NCBI GenBank assembly: GCA_029851415.1
Contig: CM056742.1
Location: 77,924,748-77,988,747 of the forward strand
Direction: 5' to 3'
DNA length: 64,000 bases
From: Eretmocerus hayati
Lineage: Eukaryota > Arthropoda > Insecta > Hymenoptera > Aphelinidae
The notes beneath the pieces were generated by a model. That model saw nothing but the letters and a program-made list of their open reading frames with translations. It searched no databases and had not been told where the DNA came from. Numbering within the stretch: the first letter of the stretch is position 1; each line of letters opens with the position of its first letter. Shown here piece after piece: positions 1-8,551 of this stretch. The position numbers and the translations under genes are program-made.

Positions 1-626
1 CGTGTTAATGCACAAGATCATGCATTCAGGAGAGCCTGGCTACCTAGCTGCAATGTTCACCAGGTCCCAATCCAAACGCCCCGCACGCGGTGATGCAGAA
101 GAGCGGGTACTCAAGGTTCCCAACATGAGACTTGAATATGGAAGAAGATCTTTCCAGGTTCAATGTGCTCATTTGTGGAACTGTCTCCCTCCGAGCTCTT
201 GGCAGCTGGGGAAAACATAACTATTCAAAGAATCTCTGAAAGATTTTTCACTACTCCAGTCTCCGCAAAAGATTGATTTGAAGACGCGGCATTATTTCAA
301 TCTGTAATGGGAAGGGTTCTTCTCTAGCTTAGTACTTTTTACATGTGACCTCAGTCACCCAGTTGGTGATCTATATCTGTGATATTAGTGCGACCCCTCC
401 CTCCTTTTCTTCATCAATTCATATCTAGTTTCATGAGTGTTTGAATAGATTTTGAGTATACCCCCTGACTAGTCACGAATTGTGATGCTTGAATTTATCA
501 TTATTTTGTGTATATATATCTCATTCATTCCTCATACGTGTTATTACATCGTAATGGACATATGTAAGCGTATGTAATGATATTCTTGTCTTCGGACGAA
601 TAAAGGACATTTCTCTATCTATCTCA
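1..626 (+). mobile_element. 3' end of a non-LTR retrotransposon
   Basis: The reading frame at 2-220 encodes the last ~72 residues of a reverse-transcriptase ORF. The segment with Y-G-R-R-S-F, then L-W-N-C-L-P-P, is the familiar C-terminal tail of jockey/CR1-type ORF2 proteins, where RSF...LWN.LP closes the protein. It is followed by about 400 nt of AT-rich 3' UTR ending in AATAAAGGACATTTC and a short TCTATC microsatellite near 600-626, a usual 3' terminus for such elements. The catalytic domains lie outside the window. The family assignment rests on this tail motif only. Confidence 0.55.
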
Positions 627-1528
627 GCTGAAATGATTGTAACGGACATTCCTCGTGATTTGAATCTCTTGAGAACTGAGATAGTGAGTGAAGTTCTTCA
701 TGCTATGGATGTACCAGAATTGCAAAATTGTGTAGTAAACACTAGAGAATGGGAAGGTCCTCGTTTTTGCAACGTGGATTCATCAGTTTCAACTCTTACC
801 TCGAGTTCCCAAAAAATTAGCGATTCAAATTTTCAATCAATTGTGATACAGCTGTCATCCAGTATCATCCGATATAAAGTCATTTTACACCCATCCGAAT
901 GAGTGTAATTGACTTTATCTCCACTGTGGTCGAAAGAAGTACACAATTTACTCAAACGAGCTGATTTAGTGAGCGTCAGATTGGAAATTCAGAAGCCAGT
1001 GGTTAAGAATCTTATTGTATGTATGAGACCTTCAGGGAATGGGCCTCTCATCCTAATTCTCTCAGAATCTGATCTTACGCAGTTCCAAACCTGACGAATT
1101 CTCATAATGATGAGTTCGTTACTGTAATCTCATGTTTATTCCTGTCCGCGGAGTAATATCCACTGCATACTCAATTTTTCTCTCATACCACTCCATTATA
1201 ACTGTATAGTGTCGATATTTCCCCTCTAGTTTCACTCGAATTATTAGTTAGGATTCTCAAATGCGTAATTTTATCATTTCTAACGTGTAAGTCAACACTT
1301 CTATGTTTTCTGAATATTCATACACATTTTCTCTTGATCAAATAAGCAAATTAGCACTCTGAATCACTCAGTATTTATCATCGATCATATTCATTCATAC
1401 TCTCTATAATATTTTATGTATCATGTAATTTGACTTTGCCACCTGTACCAGATAGGGTAATCCCTCAAGGTACCAATAAATGAACCAATCTACAATCTCT
1501 TCAGTCCACTTCACATCAAAGTCATTCA

Positions 1529-1568
<40 letters not shown>

Positions 1569-1884
1569 TTGTGTCCCTCCTGGAAGCGCCTACCCACGTC
1601 ACACCTTCCTCCTACGATATTTCAAGCCAGACTCTAGAATGAGGGTTGAAGCACTCCTCGATTGTCAATTGGAAGCGAGGATGAGGTGGGAAAATCAAAT
1701 TGACGACGGGGGAGGAATTGAGCTCTCATATCCCGGGTGCCTGGTTCTCGCCTCCATCCTGGCTTGTTGACAACGGGGAAGTAGTGGGTTGGTTTCCAGT
1801 CAGAACAATTCACAGGCTCGATCTACGTTTGGTATTTGTCGTTTATCTTGCTTCCACTAGAATCGGCGCGGGCGGGTGGATGAC
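627..1884. other. No supported gene; AT dinucleotide repeat
   Basis: Open frames at 633-902 and 909-1094 are short, show no recognisable motif and lack splice or promoter context that I could support. A (TA)n tract lies at about 1531-1566. The interval could be intronic sequence of the host gene whose last exons lie beyond the transposons at 23548-24265, but no exon can be shown here. Confidence 0.4.
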
Positions 1885-1887
1885 TCA

Positions 1888-1958
1888 CAAGGGGAGCACC
1901 AATCTTGCGGGTCCTGGATCTTGACGAACCTTCGGGAATCATCTCCTTTTGGTGAGGA
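1888..1958 (+). mobile_element. MITE family A, left fragment split by Polinton 1
   Basis: The stretch beginning CAAGGGGAGCACC matches the ends of the intact family A copies at 24852-25180 and 51174-51504. It stops at the ATGAAG target site, where the Polinton begins; the remainder of the same MITE resumes at 23000. Family A elements are ~330 bp, largely palindromic and carry no ORF. Confidence 0.75.
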
Positions 1959-1964
1959 ATGAAG
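1959..1964. repeat. 6-bp target site duplication, left
   Basis: ATGAAG directly abuts the first base of the left terminal inverted repeat and is repeated at 22994-22999 directly after the right TIR. A 6-bp duplication is the expected product of Polinton integrase. Intact family A MITE copies carry a single ATGAAG at the matching internal position (just after 24925 and 51240), which gives the empty-site structure. Confidence 0.9.
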
Positions 1965-2244
1965 AGTAGATAGAGCTATGCCGATTCTACGCCAGACACC
2001 TGGACATCCCCATCTGAATGAGCGACCCCACGAAGACGGGGACCTCCCCCAGGGAGTTGCTGTATCAGATAGGAATGCCCAGGGTGGGTAGCCTCGGCAT
2101 AGCTCTTTGTTTGACCTTGATTTGACCCCTTTTCTCATCGAATAGAGCTCCAGGTGACTTGCCCTGGCCGAGGATGAGAGCGCAATGATGCAATTCTAGG
2201 CTGGCATCCGTCTGCTGCAAAAACTCTTTCTCTATCTCTCTCTC
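1965..2244 (+). repeat. Left terminal inverted repeat of Polinton 1
   Basis: About 280 bp matching the reverse complement of 22714-22993 with few differences. It begins AGTAGATAGAGCTATGCC. Similarity to sequence near the right end continues to about 2330 but is interrupted there on the right side. It contains a 13-bp sub-inverted repeat (1972-1984 with 2094-2106). Confidence 0.9.
1972..2106. promoter_or_regulatory. Terminal hairpin-forming palindrome in the TIR
   Basis: AGAGCTATGCCGA at 1972-1984 is the exact reverse complement of 2094-2106. The same arrangement exists in Polinton 2 (42083-42095 with 42199-42211) with a different arm, AGAACTGTACTGA, again perfectly paired. Paired change at conserved positions suggests selection for a folded terminus, for example for replication initiation or end recognition; the role is inferred. 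Confidence 0.7.
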
Positions 2245-3072
2245 TCTCGCGCGCGCGCACTCTGTGTATATGGTCATATACACACACCCAATACACATGT
2301 CACACATTAAATCTCTACCAGTTTTGAACATATATATATATATATATACGTCACCATTGTCGAAATACAGATGAAAATTGGTAATGTGACTCGATTACAC
2401 GTGCGGAATACATAATTCTTGAGCTCATCTTGCTGCAGCCCACACCTCATCCCGCGAGTATAATATATTCATACCCATGCGCGCCGATCGGAGAAGCTCC
2501 ACAGGTAGGTACGCTTGACCGCAGCACTAATGATGGCTCATTTATTATTATGCGGGCCGACCAAAGAAGTTTACCTTTGGATAGAGATGGTGCAGATTTG
2601 TTCACAGTCAGCTGCGATCGGCCTCGGTTTCAGTGATGGCTTATCCATTACAATGCGGGCGAGTGCAGGAGAGGCCGATCAAAGAAGTTTGCCTCATTAT
2701 GATGTTTATCTTGGAGGAAAATGGTGCCGATTTGATGACTATTTTTCGAGTGAGTGCAGTTTTAGTTGCGCTCTCGTGGTTATGTCGAAAAGTTCTCGAT
2801 TTGGTACAGTAGTATTGAGAGGATAAATTTACATACCCATCATGGCTTCGAAAAACAATGTATTCTGAATCATCTGCATATCCATGATGGCCGCTGACGA
2901 ATAATGTATTCTACTCCCAATACTGAATTCAAGATTTTGATCTACCATTCACCGGTAATCCAAAATTTTTCCAAACTTTTTTTTTATTCTGACAAATTGG
3001 TTATATTATCATGATACTTGATGAATAATATGAATATATTACTTCATACACCGAATCGAAAATGTGTTTTTC
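2245..3072. repeat. Subterminal non-coding region with degenerate direct repeats
   Basis: No supported gene. It holds (CT)n/(CG)n and (TA)n tracts (2231-2260, 2331-2350), a diverged direct repeat of about 105 bp (about 2529 and 2633; shared features TGATGGCT, ATGCGGGC and CAAAGAAGTTT), and a shorter pair around 2836 and 2878 sharing ATCATGGC or ATGATGGC and AATGTATTCT. The second pair recurs in Polinton 2 at about 42815 and 42938, so it predates the split of the copies. Confidence 0.6.
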
Positions 3073-4158
3073 TTAGGGAGATGATGATGATGATGATGAT
3101 GATGATGCCCCATCATAACCATCATCGTCTTCTAACTCGAATATATCCCTCTCACGCATGTCATACTGCGCCTCATCATTATCATCGTTGTCATCGTCAA
3201 GATTTGGATGTACATTGACCCGGCGCATCTCATCTTGCGCTTCAAGAATTGAAAATACTCGGTTCTTAATTATCAGTATTTCAAAAAATCCGGCATGACA
3301 CGGACACTTTAATGCATAGGTTAATGAGGTGCCCCATGGCAAAAGTGATGGGATTTCCATCGTGAAAATGGATCTGCATCCAATAAAAGCATCAGTTTGC
3401 GGATAAAATGATCTATCTTCGTGTTCAAGGATAGTATACGAGACAGCCTGTGAAAATATTCGTAGAATGAGATACCACTTTAGTCGAAAATGATGACCGA
3501 TTTTTTTTGTACTCACATGCCCCGTTCTGCATCGAGTTTGATCGACAATCCATTCTCCCTCATATAAATATTCAGTAACGGGGATGCTGTCGCGGACTCT
3601 TTGGTGGTGATCAAAGCCCATTATTAAGCCTGGGCATACATATTTGCGACTGCCGATCTAACATGCAAAATTTTAGAATTAGCATCTCCTTCTTTCGTAC
3701 TTTGAGGAATTATTTTGAAAAAAATTAAACGTGCGAATCCACATCTAAAGCAGAATACCGGTGCGACCGTGTATCCTGAGAGCGGCATCAAAAAGATGCC
3801 ACCACCACTTTCCCGGTTCAGCCCTACTTGCTCAATCAGGGATGGGTCCCTGTACATCGTTATGGTGAACTCCTATATTTCGACCAAGTGGTTTAATTAC
3901 TGAAAGTGCATCACCTAATGTGGAGCAATCAACTCACCTCTAAGCATTCTACGCATGATATTCGCTCTTCCAAACTTGTGTCTTCGACTATACCCCAGCT
4001 ATACTCTGAAGTGATATGGTATTGCAATTGCTCTCTCCAAGACTCATCCCTGTTACGCCCAGTAGTACGAGCATATAAGATCCAGATCCAGCGACCTAGT
4101 GAACGTAAGTCACCTTCTGTCAAACCGTGATGACGTGGTAGCCCCATTCTACCAATAT
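3073..4158 (-). CDS. Unknown multi-exon protein with a CxxC zinc-ribbon-like motif
   Basis: I do not recognise this family. Reading on the minus strand, exons are about 4158-3938, 3872-3735, 3657-3517 and 3447-3073. Donors AG-GTGAGT (3938) and CAT-GTGAGT (3517) and acceptors at 3873, 3658 and 3448 keep the frame, and the same exon sizes (138 and 141 nt) recur in copy 2 at 43099-44056. The donor after 3735 reads GC rather than GT and may be damaged. Conserved stretches include RMGLP, a VGLxRExGGGxFLMPxSGY block, FCxxCG, a YxCPGL block and EHExxSFYPxTxxxIG. The C-terminus is an acidic Asp-rich region ending in a polyserine tract from a trinucleotide repeat at 3080-3108. The metal-binding role is an inference from the paired cysteines. 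Confidence 0.6.
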
Positions 4159-4357
4159 CTGGAATGGAAGCACACTTAATCACTCTTTTTCACTTTTTTT
4201 GCAATTGAAACAATTTCATGAACACTCACATTCATAAACGTATGCAATACGTTGTCGCAATGGTAAAACCATTCTTAAACGATGTTCGCTCACCGTGTGG
4301 ATATAGGATACTGACGAGATCTAGTACAGCCGCCGTCGGATGGACCAACGTGCATAC

Positions 4358-4733
4358 CTTAAAACTAGACCTTGGCATTTCAAGCAGATGGAAATTACCC
4401 CAGATGCTCGAATCGTATCGCGATGGAATGGGCTCCCATAGTCCACACACCACCAATGACTGATTGAATTGTATTAACAAACGAGACAAAAGTGGTGTAT
4501 TGGAGCTGGTCGCTTTGAATATCTTTTCTTGGTCTTTTCAGCAGTCGAATATACCTGAAAGCGATCGAGCTCACCATGCGACGGAAGCTTTTTCTCGCTG
4601 GGCAGCAAAATTTCTCTCTCTTCTTTCTGCTCACCTCGGAAACTCTCATTCCTCGATGCAAACTGTGGCCTATCTCATCATGGTTTGGGACGAACAATAA
4701 ATAAGTGTTTTCACATTGGTCGAGCCAGATCAT
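4358..4733 (-). CDS. Short ORF or upstream exon, unknown
   Basis: The frame at 4395-4733 is homologous to 44305-44592 of copy 2: shared residues include SDQLQYTT versus SNQLQCTT and WTMGAHS versus WTMEAYS. Similarity continues past the stop in another frame to about 4358, where AAG-GTATGC resembles a splice donor in both copies. It may be the first exon of the gene at 3073-4158, but joining there leaves a TAA in phase in both copies, so it is equally likely a separate short gene. No function can be assigned. Confidence 0.4.
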
Positions 4734-4858
4734 GTAAGAGATTTGCTGCAGACGAATTTTAGGATTTGACAGGTGACTTTTCCTCCTCTTGCTGTGATTC
4801 GGGACTACCTCTTTCTATGCTCACTAAGTGCATTTAATAAGCCATGAAAATTACATGC

Positions 4859-5150
4859 CCAAAGTGAACAAGGTAAGAGGTAGCCTTCTCCTTGTTTCTC
4901 AGTTTTCGAATAAGCTCTCCTCTTTCTCTCATATCTTCTGGCTGATCTCTCTAGATCCCTGACTCAATAGATAGACTGGTCGAAGAAATGTGAGCGAGAG
5001 TAGTTTTTTTGTTGGAAGTGCAATGTTCACAGCCAGTGTACTCGCATCTTTTCTCGTTGATTTGTTGCGTCCCTTTGATCCATCATTCAGCCTTTTCATT
5101 TTTCTATAACACTGAAAAAGCTGATTGATGGACTAGACGGATCACAACCG
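4859..5150. ncRNA. Conserved non-coding block with covarying hairpin
   Basis: Between two minus-strand genes lies sequence conserved in copy 2 (44889-45120). It contains CTGACTCAATAGATAG (4959-4974; present twice in copy 2), a CTCGTTGATTTG block (5054-5065) and an 18-nt hairpin: arm 5080-5097 pairs with 5114-5131 at 16 of 18 positions. Copy 2 has a perfect 14-bp stem at the same place with a different sequence, followed in both by AGACGG, TCACA and a TTTATT tail. In copy 2 a TATAAAAG box lies about 90 nt upstream on the plus strand. A small structured RNA is the simplest reading, but a DNA-level cruciform is possible. Confidence 0.5.
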
Positions 5151-5364
5151 GCTTTATTGAATTACTGTCACATACATGAGATTTTTCATCAATTATGACT
5201 AGAATAACACTCGGATATACATGATATGATGAATCATTGATACATATTTTACCCACTACCACCAACACCATCAATATGTAGAATTTGTAAATATCCAACA
5301 CTCATTATGGACATGTTTATCGTTCTCTTCTCATTTTTATTTTGATGTTATATAAAATGTCGTC

Positions 5365-6309
5365 TTAGCAATTGGCTATGACGCTACATTCTGACATATT
5401 GTTTCTATGACTATCATTCAAGAACTTTATGACTTGCATTTTATCGTCGAGATTGATTTTTTTATCTCTCGCACTCTTTTCCAAGAATTTTCTGAGAGAT
5501 TTGAACGTTCTGGACAGATTCAAATCTAATTCTATGTATTCACTAACTTTTGACTCGATGAAACTGTCCATCGCAGTTAAATTCAGGAAATTTCCCAAAG
5601 TAGAGTAAATCTCACAGTTTTCATGAGCTAAGGTTATTCTTTCATAGTACATTCTTTTCTCAAAATACATAGTAATGTTCGACCCAATATTATGACCAGA
5701 CAATAATTTTTGCCTACAGTCTTTATCATTCTTGAGGCTCAGCAAATTTAATGAAAGCTTGTCCCATGTCATTCTGGCTTAATGTTAACCCTTTCGACCA
5801 CTTCTCAAGTTTATCTCCAATGAGGAATCTTTTTCATTTATCAGCATTCGAACTTCGACTCGAATAGTTTGCCGACAAGCTCTCATCAGCTCACTAACAT
5901 GCTTCATCTCCTTTTTGCTATGAAATTGGACAGAATAAAGAAGCAATATTAGACTCGAGTTTATGTCAATGAGCATACTTGCTCTTTCTATCAAGTTTAT
6001 GAGCAAAAATATGATTCACCTCGTTTTGATCGTGATACTCGATGATTTTTCAATGTTATACGTCTCTCGTTCCTCATCCTCATACTCGGAAGTATAGTCA
6101 TCCTCCTCCTCTCCGTTGAAACCAATGCTGTCGGTCATAGATCCCCTCGGTGATTGCGTTGGTGGTGTAGGAATATCCGAGAACGACAATCTCCTCTTTC
6201 TGGATGCTGTGTTGGTGTTGGATGCGCTCACGTTTGTTATGGGCAGAACATGGGCCAGTGATGGTGGTAATGATCCTTGATTTTGATCCAACAACCCGAA
6301 TCCATAACT
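5365..6309 (-). pseudogene. Unknown two-exon gene B, broken by stops
   Basis: Exon 1 (about 6309-6020) encodes a low-complexity N-terminus with a basic SRKRRLS patch, a PPTQSPR motif and an acidic run. Intron 5918-6019 (donor AG-GTGAAT, acceptor TTTCATAG) is conserved in copy 2 (45999-46094). Exon 2 (5917-5365) begins KKEMKHVSEL, contains a charged helical region and ends SVIANC. Two in-frame TAA codons (5785-5787 and 5779-5781) interrupt exon 2 in this copy. There is no ATG at the start of exon 1; the frame is open back to the TAA of the upstream OB-fold-like gene, in the same frame. The SRKRR patch and acidic region suggest a nuclear protein, but no function is known. Confidence 0.6.
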
Positions 6310-6738
6310 TTATTCTTGCTTTGGAGATGTTCCTGGATCGATAGTCACTCGCTCTTCTCCTTCTTCTCCCCCCTCCTCCTCCTCCTCCTCACTATCACTC
6401 GATTCAGATTCCTCGTCTACAGTGTCGTAGAACTTGATTCTATTATATTTCCCAATCGGACTGAATCTACAATGCGTTGTGCCACCTTTCTTATTGAGTT
6501 TACGCAAGTAATGTTCTTTATCTTCGGATATCGATTCTAAAGTGCACTTGGGCGCGTACACTGTAAATTTCTTCTTTTTTTTACTAGTCGGATCGCACAG
6601 GGTTAGGGCGAGACTATCGCCCCAGCCACTATCAATGATCTTCCCCTGCAGAACGCGATATCGAATTTTTGTGCTTAGGGTATTGAGTTTTACCGTGGGC
6701 GCGAATTTACCCGCCCGATTCACTCTTTGCCACGACAT
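6310..6738 (-). CDS. Small OB-fold-like protein (possible ssDNA-binding), 142 aa
   Basis: An intact ORF in both Polintons (copy 2: 46529-46954, 141 aa). The pattern VKLNTL...YRVL.AKI.DSGW.D.L.LTLC, then KCTL and a GGTT.CRF.PIGKYNRIKF block resembles a widespread group of short proteins in arthropod Polinton-like elements with a beta-rich, OB-fold-like pattern. A role in binding single-stranded DNA during replication is an inference. The tail is acidic (Glu-rich, ~residues 112-135). A TATATAAG box lies at 6769-6777 on the minus strand, ~35 nt upstream of the ATG. It has the same frame as gene B beyond its TAA stop. Confidence 0.65.
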   Translation of the reverse strand: MSWQRVNRAGKFAPTVKLNTLSTKIRYRVLQGKIIDSGWGDSLALTLCDPTSKKKKKFTVYAPKCTLESISEDKEHYLRKLNKKGGTTHCRFSPIGKYNRIKFYDTVDEESESSDSEEEEEEGGEEGEERVTIDPGTSPKQE

Positions 6739-6768
6739 CGCGATTTATGTGAAAGGTATTCTCGCGAT

Positions 6769-6777
6769 CTTATATAT
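6769..6777 (-). promoter_or_regulatory. TATA box of the OB-fold-like gene
   Basis: ATATATAAG on the minus strand about 32-39 nt upstream of the start codon at 6738. A related TATATGAA lies at the corresponding place in copy 2 near 46990. Confidence 0.5.
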
Positions 6778-6863
6778 GAACAAGGTGACACTGGTCAGTG
6801 GGGAGAATCTGATCAGATCATAAGGTGGGGGATGATCGACGTCCTGGGATGCTTTGTGACGTG

Positions 6864-7097
6864 CTAACGCTTTATATTTTGCAATGTAAAATAATCACTC
6901 AGACTTGCACATAATTTCCAAGCTCGGATATTCAAATTCGACAGAAGGATGCATCCGTGCACATCTTTTCTGTTGGGAATAATCACATGCCCCATGAGAC
7001 GCATTGGCCCCAATGTATTATTTTGCTTGCTGAATGGGAGCGTTGCAGATTTTTTATCCTCCTGGGTAGGATAATGCATTTCATTCGTGTCGAGCAA
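6864..7097 (-). CDS. Small ORF of unknown function
   Basis: A 77-codon frame between the OB-fold-like gene and the integrase. Only its last ~20 residues (LCASLSDYFTLQNIKR) find a counterpart in copy 2 (about 47175-47255; LCTSLSGYFAYYNMRR), where the upstream part is frameshifted. The shared tail is the only sign that it is coding. Confidence 0.35.
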   Translation of the reverse strand: MLDTNEMHYPTQEDKKSATLPFSKQNNTLGPMRLMGHVIIPNRKDVHGCILLSNLNIRAWKLCASLSDYFTLQNIKR

Positions 7098-7175
7098 GGA
7101 AAAATTATATGAAAATGGATTGACAAATCATTGGATACGAAAATTTATGCAGTCAGAATTTGATGCATGTGATAT

Positions 7176-8123
7176 TTAGATTAGATTCGTTTTACTAACC
7201 CACGAATTTTGAGTTTCCGGTAATCCGAGCCATTTGACGAGATATTCATCCCCCTTCTGTTTAAAGATCTTCTCGACAAGATACACGCTCGGATCTTTTA
7301 CGTGAGCCAATTCTTGCTGATAGAATGCTGCTGCTATTCGCTCACCATCGCTATCTTGAAGTAAATAAGTCACAGGATCTGTATCTTGAACTCTAACTAT
7401 CTTGAATATTTCTGTGCCCCAACGGCCTGTGTAAGATTTATCGAATACTGATTTGTTTTTTGATACTCTCACATCATCACCTACTTTGAATTCGTGCTTC
7501 CCAGCGGTATTTCTTCGACAATACACTGTTGACAGGAGCTTTGAGATGATATTTTTCTGTTTCCGAGATTTCTTCCAGACCTTGACGGGTTCCATACCAA
7601 TAGTTCGATGAATTGTATAGTAATTATATCTGTCCAGCAAGCCTGGTAGTACATCGATCCATTCGTAAAAACCACGTAGGGCAGAAACTTTGAACAATTT
7701 TTCCTTCAAAGTCCTAATCATTCTCTCCGCGATACACGCCTTAGTCACACTGTACGTGTAATAAAAGTTGATAGTGTGTTTCTCGACAAGAGCCAGGAAA
7801 GTCTGGTTGTGGAATTCTCGGCCTTTGTCGGCTTGCAAATTCTTGGGCACGTGATTTGCTCTTTTGAGAATATTTTCGAAGGCTCTCGTAACATCTGGAC
7901 CAGACTTGCTTTTTACAGCTTCCCCCCAAGAGAATTTGGAGAATGCATCTTCAACAACCAGTATATATTTGTAATTCTCATTGAGTTTTGCATACTGTAT
8001 CATGACCGCCAGATCCATGTGCCACAAGTCATTAACATTCCTTACTTCGACTCGTCGACGAGAATAATTGAGTAGAGCTGGCGCATATAATTCTCGAACA
8101 AGTTGGATCTTCTCCCGACTAAA
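7176..8123 (-). CDS. Polinton integrase (RVE core plus chromodomain)
   Basis: Catalyses insertion of the element, giving the 6-bp target duplication. The open frame runs 8123-7176 (~315 codons). An N-terminal segment ending in an RRR basic run precedes the RNase H-like core: first Asp in WHMDLAV, second Asp in LQADKGREF, Glu in AERMIRTLK, giving the D,D,E triad. The C-terminus carries a chromodomain-type segment (YLVEKIF...YLVKWLGLP...NSWV), typical of chromovirus and Polinton integrases and expected to guide insertion to chromatin. In copy 2 the protein begins with an ATG followed by EYSPEKIQL; copy 1 lacks one base just after the equivalent ATG (about 8124), so the true start is frameshifted or altered. 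Confidence 0.85.
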   Translation of the reverse strand, partial: FSREKIQLVRELYAPALLNYSRRRVEVRNVNDLWHMDLAVMIQYAKLNENYKYILVVEDAFSKFSWGEAVKSKSGPDVTRAFENILKRANHVPKNLQADKGREFHNQTFLALVEKHTINFYYTYSVTKACIAERMIRTLKEKLFKVSALRGFYEWIDVLPGLLDRYNYYTIHRTIGMEPVKVWKKSRKQKNIISKLLSTVYCRRNTAGKHEFKVGDDVRVSKNKSVFDKSYTGRWGTEIFKIVRVQDTDPVTYLLQDSDGERIAAAFYQQELAHVKDPSVYLVEKIFKQKGDEYLVKWLGLPETQNSWVSKTNLI

Positions 8124-8428
8124 TTATTCATTTTTTTCAGCTCTCGATTCTGCCACTGTTGTAAATCGAATATAATCGCTTGATTTTCTTTGAGCTGTTG
8201 CATCGCTATTTGAATACCATTTCTCAGATTCGTATACCTTTTTTCATTATCCGAATCTCTCTCTCGAAAGTTTGCATCAGTCTCGTTCACAAAATTTTGG
8301 AATCTATCTCGCAAACTATTCACCTCCACTTCGATTTCTCCGAGTTCCAATCTCTGATTCGTCAAAGCTGTCTCGTTGAAAATCCCAACCCCCGCCCCTG
8401 TGGAACTTCCAAACTTATCTATATTCAT
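8042..8428 (-). CDS. Coiled-coil protein, unknown, overlapping the integrase start
   Basis: A 128-residue protein starting MNIDKFGSSTGAGVGI, a start conserved in copy 2 (MNVDEFGGSTGVGVGI, about 48852). The middle is heptad-rich and charged, consistent with a coiled coil; the C-terminus overlaps the integrase in another frame. A TATAAAAG box lies about 35 nt upstream (8459-8470, minus strand), TATAAGAG in copy 2. The start was chosen at the conserved Met rather than the longer open frame to 8533. The function is unknown; short coiled-coil virion proteins are common in this group. Confidence 0.55.
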   Translation of the reverse strand: MNIDKFGSSTGAGVGIFNETALTNQRLELGEIEVEVNSLRDRFQNFVNETDANFRERDSDNEKRYTNLRNGIQIAMQQLKENQAIIFDLQQWQNRELKKMNNLVGRRSNLFENYMRQLYSIILVDESK

Positions 8429-8551
8429 CGTGTTACTGACATTAATCGGATGAGTTTCGTCTTTTATACCCACCTCGTGAGATTGGTAGAATGTGATAAA
8501 AAAAGTGGGGGTTTCAATCCATAAAGTACACATATCTCTCTTTTGAGTGAT

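Noticed and set aside
1480..1770. ORF with Ile-Tyr repeats
   Set aside because: Created by the (TA)n microsatellite; no motif.
2065..2331. ORFs in the TIRs of Polinton 1
   Set aside because: The same TIR gives different frames at the two ends and copy 2 does not preserve them.
3018..3218. Plus-strand ORF with a Met run then His-rich sequence
   Set aside because: Antisense of the ATG/TCA trinucleotide repeat and acidic tail of the minus-strand zinc-ribbon-like gene; no independent support.
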